This document shows, in pieces, positions 32,595-39,755 of a stretch of DNA of 40,817 bases (its first letter is position 1; each line of letters opens with the position of its first letter). Location of the stretch: NCBI RefSeq assembly GCF_902779965.1, contig NZ_CACZDK010000032.1, positions 1-40,817 of the forward strand, read 5' to 3'. This DNA is from Fibrobacter succinogenes (lineage in GTDB: Bacteria; Fibrobacterota; Fibrobacteria; Fibrobacterales; Fibrobacteraceae). Position numbers and translations under genes: made by a program. The notes below the pieces were generated by a model, which saw nothing but the letters and a program-made list of their open reading frames with translations, was not told the DNA's origin and did not search any database.

Positions 32595-32628
32595 CTACTC
32601 CGAATAGGCCTGTTCAAATCCAATCGGA
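32595..32628 (+). promoter_or_regulatory. Candidate AraC-regulon site C
   Basis: CTACTCCGAATAGG (from 32595) is followed by TCCAATCGGA at 32619, exactly 20 bp after the first TCC at 32599. The CTACTCC end faces the minus-strand operon, 65 bases from its ATG. Confidence 0.65.
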
Positions 32629-32680
32629 TTATTCCCTTGCGTTTTTTTCATTATATTAAGCGGCCTTATGCCGTCATGCC

Positions 32681-32718
32681 GAAAAAAAAGATTTCCCGGC
32701 CAAACGGCCGAGAAATCT
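32681..32718 (-). terminator. Intrinsic terminator of lipoprotein gene 2
   Basis: On the minus strand AGATTTCTCGGCC pairs with GGCCGGGAAATCT (plus arms 32706-32718 and 32689-32701) around a four-base loop, with T8 following. It separates the lipoprotein gene from the downstream operon, which must use its own promoter. Confidence 0.92.
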
Positions 32719-32742
32719 CGAGGAGACTATCCCTCTATGCAA

Positions 32743-33948
32743 TTACTTGAGCGGAACAATCCACATCGGGATCGGCTTGAGGCTTGCAATTTTTTCAGCC
32801 TTGTCCTTCTTGGGATTGTAACGGTAATAGCCATTGCCGTCTTTTTCGGTAGCAACGGCGAACAGCACATTACCATCTTCTTCGACATACTTGCCATAGC
32901 TAGCATAAGCAGAGGTGTAAGGAACGGGCAGAGCCTCCATTTTCTTCTTGGCAAGGTCAATCTTAACAGCCTTGCAAGTGGCATTATAGTAGTCCTCTTG
33001 CGAGTCCCAGCTCTTATTCAAGTCGTTCATTACGTTAAGGTAAGCATAAACCGTTGAACCATCTGCCTTGGCAAACGGAGAGAGGTACTTGAACACACCC
33101 TTCTTCGTCACATCCTTGATGGAGACCTCATCCGAAACGTTCCACACATAATCCTTGTCGAATTCCTTTTCGCCAACCTTGATGCGAAGGAAGCCATCCT
33201 TCTGGCCCGGCGCATAGCTCCAGGAAGCATTGCTATACACATAGATATAGCCATCGGCTTCGACAAAAGCTTCATTCTGGCTATCGTCAAGCGATCCGAC
33301 CGCAGCGACGCGGTCATCCTTGGCGACGCCGAGTACCTTGTCCTTCTTCACGTCGATAATGGCGACCTGAGCGGTATAACCGGTCTCGTAATCGCTCACG
33401 TTCTGCAAGAGGCCCACATAAAGGAGTCCGTCAACAATGATACCGGTTCCCGGGCTCACAGCGAAGGCGTCTTTATCCTTATACTTGGAAAGATTGATAG
33501 AGCCGGTCACCTTCATTTTCTTGGGGTTGAAGATAACCAGCGAATCCGACATACCAGCCAAATAGGCCTTCTCTTCGTTCACGAAGAAAATGTGGTTCGT
33601 CCAAGCGCCCGGCAGGGCAATTTCACCCTGCTTTGCACCAATCTTATTGTTTTCGTCAAGTGCATAGCGGGTTATCAAACCGACATCCAAATCAGTAATA
33701 AACAACGATCTGTTGTAATAGATTACGCCCGAACGGGTGCCAACTTCAATAAAGTCATCCCCAATATCTTCGGTATGCTCAAGCGACATGGTGCCGATGA
33801 ATATACTGTTACCCGCAGCAATGGCTGTCGCAAATTCGCGCTTATAGTTGTCATCGGAAGCGCTGGAGGAGGAATCGTCACTGCAAGCAGCGAGCAACCC
33901 CACAGATGCCAGGGCCACAGCAAAGGTCTTCACTATTTTTGATTTCAT
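32743..33948 (-). CDS. Surface lipoprotein, DUF4374/XusB-like siderophore-capture protein 2
   Basis: The 401-residue product has a lipobox LAAC (Cys22) and the tether SDDSSSSASDD. The body shows propeller-type blades (YYNRSLFITDLDVG, LVIFNPKKMKVTGSINLS, QVAIIDVKKDKVLGV, YRYNPKKDKAEKI). It shares with lipoprotein 1 the patterns DRVAAVGSLDD, IYVYSNASWSY and GFLRIKVGEKEFDKDYVW, so they are paralogues. It is a single-gene unit: site B lies 79 bases upstream and a strong terminator follows. Its likely partner is receptor 2, encoded in the next operon on the same strand. Ligand capture at the cell surface is inferred from the family and from the pairing. Confidence 0.72.
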   Translation of the reverse strand: MKSKIVKTFAVALASVGLLAACSDDSSSSASDDNYKREFATAIAAGNSIFIGTMSLEHTEDIGDDFIEVGTRSGVIYYNRSLFITDLDVGLITRYALDENNKIGAKQGEIALPGAWTNHIFFVNEEKAYLAGMSDSLVIFNPKKMKVTGSINLSKYKDKDAFAVSPGTGIIVDGLLYVGLLQNVSDYETGYTAQVAIIDVKKDKVLGVAKDDRVAAVGSLDDSQNEAFVEADGYIYVYSNASWSYAPGQKDGFLRIKVGEKEFDKDYVWNVSDEVSIKDVTKKGVFKYLSPFAKADGSTVYAYLNVMNDLNKSWDSQEDYYNATCKAVKIDLAKKKMEALPVPYTSAYASYGKYVEEDGNVLFAVATEKDGNGYYRYNPKKDKAEKIASLKPIPMWIVPLK

Positions 33949-34026
33949 AGAATGCTCCTAAATTTTGCGGAAGGGACCGCTTTTTTTGATTTTGCGGAGC
34001 ATTTTAGAAATGTCTCATTTGCCATT

Positions 34027-34060
34027 CTACTCCAAATAGCGGCTAAAAAATCCAAAAGGG
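34027..34060 (+). promoter_or_regulatory. Candidate AraC-regulon site B
   Basis: CTACTCCAAATAGCGG (from 34027) is followed by TCCAAAAGGG at 34051, 20 bp after the first TCC at 34031. The CTACTCC end faces lipoprotein gene 2. A weaker pair of TCC half-sites, also 20 bp apart, lies at 34088 and 34108 in the same gap and may concern the araC-type gene. Confidence 0.65.
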
Positions 34061-34171
34061 TCGTCAGTTCGATTTTTTTGCTTTTAATCCAAAACGCCCA
34101 CTTTAGCTCCATTTAGACAAAAAGAACCCCCAGCGTAAGAAAAAAATGACAGGAAAAGTTCATCCGCATGC

Positions 34172-34190
34172 CTAAGTTAGCCTTGACAAA
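34172..34190. promoter_or_regulatory. DtxR/IdeR-like iron box overlapping the -35 element
   Basis: CTAAGTTAGCCTTGACAAA matches 14 of 19 positions of the DtxR/IdeR consensus and shares AAGTTAGCCT with the box at 32567-32585. It covers the -35 hexamer of the promoter at 34183-34211. Confidence 0.45.
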
Positions 34191-34211
34191 GTTTTTCGTT
34201 GTAGTTAGATT
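34183..34211 (+). promoter_or_regulatory. Sigma-70 promoter of the AraC-ABC-flavodoxin operon
   Basis: TTGACA (34183-34188, perfect -35) and TAGATT (34206-34211, -10) are 17 bases apart. The expected transcript start is near 34218, about 40 bases before ATG 34259. Confidence 0.75.
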
Positions 34212-34223
34212 TGTCTTACTTTT

Positions 34224-34242
34224 TAAGCCTAGTCTAACATAA
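34224..34242. promoter_or_regulatory. Second DtxR/IdeR-like iron box, downstream of the -10 element
   Basis: TAAGCCTAGTCTAACATAA matches 14 of 19 positions of the same consensus (its reverse complement contains GTTAGACTAGG). With the box at 34172 it brackets the promoter, as expected for strong repression. Confidence 0.4.
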
Positions 34243-34258
34243 CGAGAGGAATAAAAAA

Positions 34259-35092
34259 ATGCTCAATCTCGCCGGAATTGAATGGCTCACAAACATTGAC
34301 CGCAACTTCGCCGTCCCGGCCAAAACCCCATCCTTCATCCTGGAATTCTGCCGTCAGGGCCGCATTGAATGGTCTGGCGGGAACCTGCCGTGCAACCACC
34401 TGGAAACAGGAGAAATGCTCGTATACGACGCCTGGACCCTCGGCGGGCTGAACCGTTCCGCCAACTACCGCGGTGACATCATCCTTTTCTACGATGAAGC
34501 CATCAACGAAATACGGCAATCCTTTGCCGGTTTCGACATCGACATCGCATCCTTCCAGGAAAAGTTCAGCATTCAGAACAAGCCCTTCATTGTGCACACC
34601 CGCGAAGAAATCCAGTACGTTTTTTCCAAGTTTGAGCACATAAAGGACGCCTTCCGCCAAGAATATAGCAGGCTCGGTCTCCTTGAGATTCTGATTACGC
34701 TCAAGAACATGGACGCCCACCGCGAATCGGTTTGTCGCGACTGTAACATATCGATGCTCCAGGTCGAAAAGGTTTACGGCATCCGCACGTTCATCTGTGA
34801 CAACATCGATTCCCACTACACCATCGAAGAACTCGCCGACAAGTTCGACATGCCGCCTACCGCAATGAAGGTCTGCTTCAAGAATGTTTTCGGGCTCCCC
34901 GTATTCACCTACGCGCGTCGCGAACGTATGAAACATGCCGCAAAGCAGCTCCGCGAATGCGACCGCGGGATTCTTGAAATTGCAGGAACCGTCGGCTACA
35001 ACAACGGAAGCAAATTCGCCCACGCCTTCCAGGATGTCATGGGCATGACGCCGAAGGAATACCGCAAAAAATTTAGGCAAAACGCAGCATAA
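34259..35092 (+). CDS. AraC-family transcriptional regulator of the iron locus
   Basis: The 277-residue protein has an N-terminal ligand-sensing half (residues 1-165) and a C-terminal double helix-turn-helix: HYTIEELADKFDMPPTAMK (about 195-213), then RERMKHAAKQLRE and ILEIAGTVGYNNGSKFAHAF, ending in MGMTPKEYRKKF, the typical AraC signature. It belongs with the AraC regulators placed beside siderophore ABC genes, such as YbtA, which respond to the ferric siderophore. GAGAGGA lies eight bases before ATG. Its promoter is bracketed by DtxR-like boxes. I propose that it binds the 20-bp-spaced sites A to D and activates uptake genes when its ligand is present. The ABC gene follows after five bases. 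Confidence 0.9.
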   Translation: MLNLAGIEWLTNIDRNFAVPAKTPSFILEFCRQGRIEWSGGNLPCNHLETGEMLVYDAWTLGGLNRSANYRGDIILFYDEAINEIRQSFAGFDIDIASFQEKFSIQNKPFIVHTREEIQYVFSKFEHIKDAFRQEYSRLGLLEILITLKNMDAHRESVCRDCNISMLQVEKVYGIRTFICDNIDSHYTIEELADKFDMPPTAMKVCFKNVFGLPVFTYARRERMKHAAKQLRECDRGILEIAGTVGYNNGSKFAHAFQDVMGMTPKEYRKKFRQNAA

Positions 35093-35097
35093 CAACC

Positions 35098-36882
35098 ATG
35101 AAAAAAACATTCTCTAAGCTCTACGCATACATGGGATCGCGTCGTCCGCTGTTCCCGCTTGCTTTGATTCTCTCGGCACTGAGCGCCATCGCGGGACTCG
35201 TGCCGTTTTTACTGATGTGGCTGATTGTCCGCGAAATCCTTACAGGCGGCGACATGACGAACATCAAGATTTTCGATTACTCTATCGGCGCAGTACTCGC
35301 CTCGGTTGCAAGTGTATTACTTTACTTTGCAGCCCTCGCCTGTTCGCACCTAGTAGCATTCAGGCTTGAAGGCGACCTGCGTCGATTCGCCATGAAAAAA
35401 CTGATGAGCGCGCCGCTCGGATTTTTCGACAAGAACCCGACAGGCAAACTCCGCAAGATTATCGACGACAACGCCGCAATTACGCACACCTTCGTCGCGC
35501 ACGAGATGCCCGATATTTCGGGCACCATCCTGATTCCGATTGTGGCACTCGTGATGATGTTCGTTTTTGATTGGCGGCTTGGTCTTGCCACATTGGTGCC
35601 GATTGCCTACGCCATCTTTATTCTCGGGACCTTAGGCAAAAAAGGAACCAAGTTCATGGAACGCTACATGCAGTCGCTCGAAGAAATGAACAGCGAAGCC
35701 GTCGAGTATGTGCGTGGTATCCCTGTCGTCAAGGTTTTCCAGCAGACCATTTATTCGTTCAAGAATTTCTACAAGACCATTGAAACTTACCACCAGATGG
35801 TAACCGCCTATTCTGCTAGTTGGAAAGTTCCCTACTGCATTTACACCACGCTCGTAAACGGATTCGTCCTGTTCCTTGTGCCAGTAGCAATCCTCATTAT
35901 TGGGCATGGCGACGACGTGAAGCTCACCATTGTGAACATGATGATTTACGTACTAGTGACGCCGCTATTCACGCAATGCGTAATGCGCAGTATGTACCTG
36001 AGCAACGCGACGAACCAGGCAGGCATTGCGGTTGACCGCATCAATGATATCGCGCGCACCAAGGATTTAGAGGTTTGCGCAAATCAGGTCCCGATGCAAA
36101 ATTTTGATGTAGAATTCCGGAACGTGAGTTTCACTTATCCCGGCACCGACAAGCAGGTACTGAGCGACATTTCGCTCTCGGTACCGGTGGGCCACACCGT
36201 TGCACTTGTCGGGCCATCGGGCGGTGGCAAGAGCACGATTGCAAAGCTTCTACCGAGATTCTTCGATGTCGATTGCGGCGAAATTACCATTGGCAGAATT
36301 TCGGTAAAGCAGATTGATCCGAAGGAACTGATGAAGAATATTTCGTTCGTGTTCCAGAATACGCGACTTTTCAAGATGAGCATCTTGGACAACGTGCGTT
36401 ACGGCATGCCCGATGCAACTCTTGAACAGGTAAACGAAGCTCTTGACCTTGCGCAGTGCCGAGAAATCATCAACAAGTTGCCTGGCGGCATCGATACGGT
36501 TATCGGAAGCAAGGGCACTTACCTTTCGGGCGGCGAGCAGCAGCGCGTCGTACTTGCGCGCGCCATCTTGAAGAACGCACCCATCGTTGTGCTCGACGAG
36601 GCAACCGCATTCGCCGACCCCGAAAACGAACGACTGATTCAGGAAGCCTTGCACAAGCTTGCCGCAGGCAAGACGGTGCTTATGATTGCGCACAGGCTTA
36701 CCAGCGTGGTGAATGCCGACCAGATTATCGTGGTCGAAGAAGGCGAAATCGCCGAACGCGGTACGCACGCAGAATTGCTTGAAAAGAACGGCGTTTACGC
36801 CAAGATGTGGGCCGAATACCAGCAGTCCGTCACATGGACCCTCGATAATTCCAAGGAAAATGAAGGAGGCGAAAATGTATAA
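35098..36882 (+). CDS. ABC transporter, fused permease/ATPase, first half of pair 2 (YbtP/IrtA-like)
   Basis: The 594-residue protein has six membrane helices (about 15-310) and an ATPase domain: Walker A GPSGGGKST (about 372), signature LSGGEQQRVVLARAI (about 475) and Walker B IVVLDEATAFADPENE (about 495). DEATAFADPENE is a hallmark of the YbtPQ/IrtAB siderophore-import branch of exporter-fold ABC proteins. The gene starts five bases after the AraC gene and ends with an 8-base overlap with the partner gene. It should form a heterodimer with the next product in the inner membrane and move ferric siderophore inward. Confidence 0.9.
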   Translation: MKKTFSKLYAYMGSRRPLFPLALILSALSAIAGLVPFLLMWLIVREILTGGDMTNIKIFDYSIGAVLASVASVLLYFAALACSHLVAFRLEGDLRRFAMKKLMSAPLGFFDKNPTGKLRKIIDDNAAITHTFVAHEMPDISGTILIPIVALVMMFVFDWRLGLATLVPIAYAIFILGTLGKKGTKFMERYMQSLEEMNSEAVEYVRGIPVVKVFQQTIYSFKNFYKTIETYHQMVTAYSASWKVPYCIYTTLVNGFVLFLVPVAILIIGHGDDVKLTIVNMMIYVLVTPLFTQCVMRSMYLSNATNQAGIAVDRINDIARTKDLEVCANQVPMQNFDVEFRNVSFTYPGTDKQVLSDISLSVPVGHTVALVGPSGGGKSTIAKLLPRFFDVDCGEITIGRISVKQIDPKELMKNISFVFQNTRLFKMSILDNVRYGMPDATLEQVNEALDLAQCREIINKLPGGIDTVIGSKGTYLSGGEQQRVVLARAILKNAPIVVLDEATAFADPENERLIQEALHKLAAGKTVLMIAHRLTSVVNADQIIVVEEGEIAERGTHAELLEKNGVYAKMWAEYQQSVTWTLDNSKENEGGENV

Positions 36883-38608
36883 GTGGGTTCAGAATACTTT
36901 TGCTCTTTCGGAAGAAGGCTCGCACACATTCATCCGCGGAGTCGTGTGGACGTTCCTGCACTTCGTTTCGCTCATGTTCCCGATGATGTTGCTGTTCAAC
37001 TTCTTGATGGAATATATGGGCGTCGGCGATTTTGCAGGCAAGGCCCCTCACGGAATCTGGTTCTATCTCGGTTTTTCCGTCACCCTATTCATTGTGATGC
37101 TTGTAATTTATGCTTTTTCGTACACCGCCACCTACGACAGCGTTTATGACGAAAGCATGCGACGCCGCGTCTCGATTGCAGAAAGGCTCCGCAAGCTACC
37201 GCTTTCCTTCTTTGGCAAAAAGAACCTTTCGGATTTGACGTCGACTATCATGGACGACTGCAATGCGCTCGAAATGATTTTCTCGCATGCGGTGCCGGAA
37301 CTTTTCGCCGCCATCGGAAGCGTCACCATTATCGGCATCATGCTCTTCTGCTACAACTGGAAAATGTCCATCGCGCTTTTCTGGGTCGTACCCGCCGCAG
37401 CGCTTCTGATCGCTCTTTCCAAGAAAATTCAGGACCGCTGGTTTATCAATTCGTACAACATGCGCCGCGAAATTATCGAAGACATCCAGGAAGGTCTCGA
37501 AAACGTGCAGGAAATCCGTTCCTACTCGGGCGAAGCGGCCTACCTCAGGCATTTTGACAAGGACTGCATCCGCTACGAAAAATCGCAGATGGATTCCGAC
37601 ATCAAGGTCGGCATGTTCCTGAATTCGGCGCAGGGTATCCTCAAGATGGGTCTTGCCACGGTGCTAATTACGGGCGCACGCCTCTGGACCAAGGGCGAAA
37701 TCGACGTATTCACCTACCTGGTGTTCATCGTGTGCGCGGCGACCATCTACAATCCGATTTTCCTCGTATTCAACAACCTCGCCGAACTGTTCTTCGTGAA
37801 TGTTCGTCTGCGTCGTTTCCGCGAAATGGACCAGATGCCCATACAACATGGCGAAACAGAATTCACGCCTGCCAATTACGATATCGAATTCAAGGATGTC
37901 GATTTCAATTACAACGAAAACAAGCAGGTTCTGAAGAAAGTTTCGTTTACCGCAAAGCAGGGCGAAATTACCGCACTTGTAGGCCCGAGTGGCAGCGGAA
38001 AAACGACTGCGGCAAAACTTGCGGCACGCTTCTGGGACATCCAGGGCGGTTCCGTAACGCTCGGCGGCCAAGATATCAGTAAAATCGATCCTGAAACGCT
38101 CCTCAAGAACTTCTCCATCGTCTTCCAAGACGTGGTGCTGTTCAACACGAGCATCAAGGACAACATCCGCATCGGCAAGCGCGACGCCAGCGACGAAGAA
38201 ATCCTGAAGGTGGCAAAACTCGCTGGCTGCGACGAATTCGTGCAGAAAATGCCGCAGGGTTACGACACCGTTATCGGCGAAAACGGCGACACGCTCTCGG
38301 GCGGCGAACGCCAACGAATCTCGATTGCACGCGCCCTGTTGAAAGACGCGCCCATCATCCTGCTTGACGAAGCGACCGCAAGCCTCGACGTGGAAAACGA
38401 ATCCAAGATCCAGCGCGGCATTTCGCAGTTGGTGAAGGGCAAGACCGTCATCATCATCGCACACCGCATGCGCACTATCGCAAACGCCGACAAGGTCGTT
38501 GTGTTGCACGACGGTCACATCGCCGAAACAGGCTCCCCCGCCGAACTCAAGGCGAAAGGCGGCCTGTTCAGCAAGATGCTCGAATTGCAAGAGGTTTCCT
38601 CCCGATGA
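36875..38608 (+). CDS. ABC transporter, fused permease/ATPase, second half of pair 2 (YbtQ/IrtB-like)
   Basis: The 577-residue protein has six membrane helices and an ATPase domain with Walker A GPSGSGKTT (about 370), signature LSGGERQRISIARAL (about 473) and Walker B IILLDEATASLDVENE (about 494). I start at ATG 36875 (MYKWVQN), six bases after GGAGG and inside the end of the upstream gene; a longer in-frame start at 36713 would overlap the neighbour by 170 bases and is unlikely. Its stop overlaps the DUF3793 start as ATGA, so all four downstream products are translationally coupled or nearly so. Confidence 0.9.
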   Translation: MYKWVQNTFALSEEGSHTFIRGVVWTFLHFVSLMFPMMLLFNFLMEYMGVGDFAGKAPHGIWFYLGFSVTLFIVMLVIYAFSYTATYDSVYDESMRRRVSIAERLRKLPLSFFGKKNLSDLTSTIMDDCNALEMIFSHAVPELFAAIGSVTIIGIMLFCYNWKMSIALFWVVPAAALLIALSKKIQDRWFINSYNMRREIIEDIQEGLENVQEIRSYSGEAAYLRHFDKDCIRYEKSQMDSDIKVGMFLNSAQGILKMGLATVLITGARLWTKGEIDVFTYLVFIVCAATIYNPIFLVFNNLAELFFVNVRLRRFREMDQMPIQHGETEFTPANYDIEFKDVDFNYNENKQVLKKVSFTAKQGEITALVGPSGSGKTTAAKLAARFWDIQGGSVTLGGQDISKIDPETLLKNFSIVFQDVVLFNTSIKDNIRIGKRDASDEEILKVAKLAGCDEFVQKMPQGYDTVIGENGDTLSGGERQRISIARALLKDAPIILLDEATASLDVENESKIQRGISQLVKGKTVIIIAHRMRTIANADKVVVLHDGHIAETGSPAELKAKGGLFSKMLELQEVSSR

Positions 38609-39174
38609 CTGCAGAACGTTTGATGGATTACAAGCTTGTGCGCCAATGCGCCCCGACCCTTGCCGCCCGCAAGGTCGGGAGCCTTTTCTGCATGGAAAAC
38701 ATCCAAGGCGGACGCGAACCGATGTGTTCGCTTCTGGCGCGCTGGAATCACGACTTGAATCCATCCGGCGTCTTTGTACGCATTGTGGCGGAACGCTGCG
38801 GACGCAGTTTTATTTACGTCTACCGCCGAAACCTCTTGAGCCGCTTATTCGAAACCGCAGAGGTCCGGCACTTCCTCAAACAGTACGACTACAAGCATTT
38901 CGACGAAGAACGGCTCATTTTGAATTTGACACATCGTATTGGACGGTGCCGTTGCTTTCCTCATGAAATCGGGCTCTTCTTGGGCTACCCGCTAGAAGAC
39001 GTAAAAGGTTTTATCATCAATGCGGGCAAGAACAGCAAAAGTACAGGATACTGGAAAGTTTACGGCGACGTCGAAAAATCCGAACGGATATTCGAATGCT
39101 TCCGGAAATGTTTTTCTGTCATGAGTTCACTTTTTGAACGCGGCTACTCGCTCCCCATGCTCGCAGTAAGCTAA
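38605..39174 (+). CDS. DUF3793-family protein
   Basis: The 189-residue cytosolic protein shows the family segment FPHEIGLFLGYPLEDVKGFI and GKNSKSTGYWKVYGD, plus several Cys (C-R-C before FPHEIG, and others). DUF3793 is common in Clostridia next to flavodoxin and iron-uptake genes; its biochemical role is not known. ATG 38605 overlaps the stop of the ABC gene. Next to a flavodoxin and a siderophore importer, a part in reductive release of iron or in handling the incoming complex is a reasonable inference. Confidence 0.8.
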   Translation: MTAERLMDYKLVRQCAPTLAARKVGSLFCMENIQGGREPMCSLLARWNHDLNPSGVFVRIVAERCGRSFIYVYRRNLLSRLFETAEVRHFLKQYDYKHFDEERLILNLTHRIGRCRCFPHEIGLFLGYPLEDVKGFIINAGKNSKSTGYWKVYGDVEKSERIFECFRKCFSVMSSLFERGYSLPMLAVS

Positions 39175-39233
39175 AAAAGGTGCAGAAATTTTAACTAATC
39201 ACTGAGCGAAGGCTCATCAATAGGAGAATCACA

Positions 39234-39662
39234 ATGGATAAAGTTGCAGTCATTTACTGGAGCGGAACAGGCAATACGGAAATGATAGCGAAGTATATCG
39301 CTGAAGGCGTTAACGCCGCCGGCGGTCAGGCCGATGTTTTCAGCGTTTCGGATTTCGCCCAGGACAAGTTGGCCGAATACGGCCGTTTTGCGCTCGGATG
39401 CCCCGCCATGGGCGCCGAAGAGCTTGAAGATTCCGAATTCCAGCCCTTCTACGATGCCGTAAAGCCTTCCCTTGCCGGCAAGAAAGTCGCACTTTTCGGC
39501 TCTTACGGCTGGGGTGGCGGCGAATGGATGAACCCGTGGAAGGCCGACGCCGAAGCAGCAGGCCTTGTACTTGTGGCAGAACCGCTCGCTATCGAGAACG
39601 CCCCTGACGACGCCGGCAAAACGGCCTGTACGGAATTGGGCAAGACTTTGATTCAGGCATAA
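39234..39662 (+). CDS. Flavodoxin
   Basis: The 142-residue protein has the FMN phosphate loop in VIYWSGTGNTEMIAKYI (residues 5-21), the flavin-facing loop GCPAMGAEELED and a third strand/loop VALFGSYGWGGGEWM, all standard for short-chain flavodoxins of Clostridium type. It is a one- or two-electron carrier that replaces ferredoxin when iron is scarce, or here could reduce ferric siderophore. AGGAG lies seven bases before ATG. It is 59 bases after the DUF3793 gene (with a small TGAGC/GCTCA hairpin in between at 39203-39216) and is the last gene of the operon. Confidence 0.92.
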   Translation: MDKVAVIYWSGTGNTEMIAKYIAEGVNAAGGQADVFSVSDFAQDKLAEYGRFALGCPAMGAEELEDSEFQPFYDAVKPSLAGKKVALFGSYGWGGGEWMNPWKADAEAAGLVLVAEPLAIENAPDDAGKTACTELGKTLIQA

Positions 39663-39700
39663 CAAGAATCTCTATCCTATATATACCACCTCATAAGACA

Positions 39701-39727
39701 AAGCATCGGTTATTACCGATGCTTTTT
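39701..39727 (+). terminator. Intrinsic terminator of the AraC-ABC-flavodoxin operon
   Basis: AAGCATCGG (39701-39709) pairs perfectly with CCGATGCTT (39716-39724) around TTATTA; with the stem-end TT, five T residues (39723-39727) follow. Confidence 0.88.
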
Positions 39728-39755
39728 GCGTTTCACTCAATCAATTCAGAATTGA

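Noticed and set aside
36713-36874. Longer start of the second ABC gene of pair 2 at 36713
   Set aside because: It would overlap the first ABC gene by 170 bases in another frame; ATG 36875 follows GGAGG at six bases.
37664-38764. Minus-strand open frame of 366 codons
   Set aside because: It is antisense to the second ABC gene of pair 2 and the start of the DUF3793 gene; no motif.
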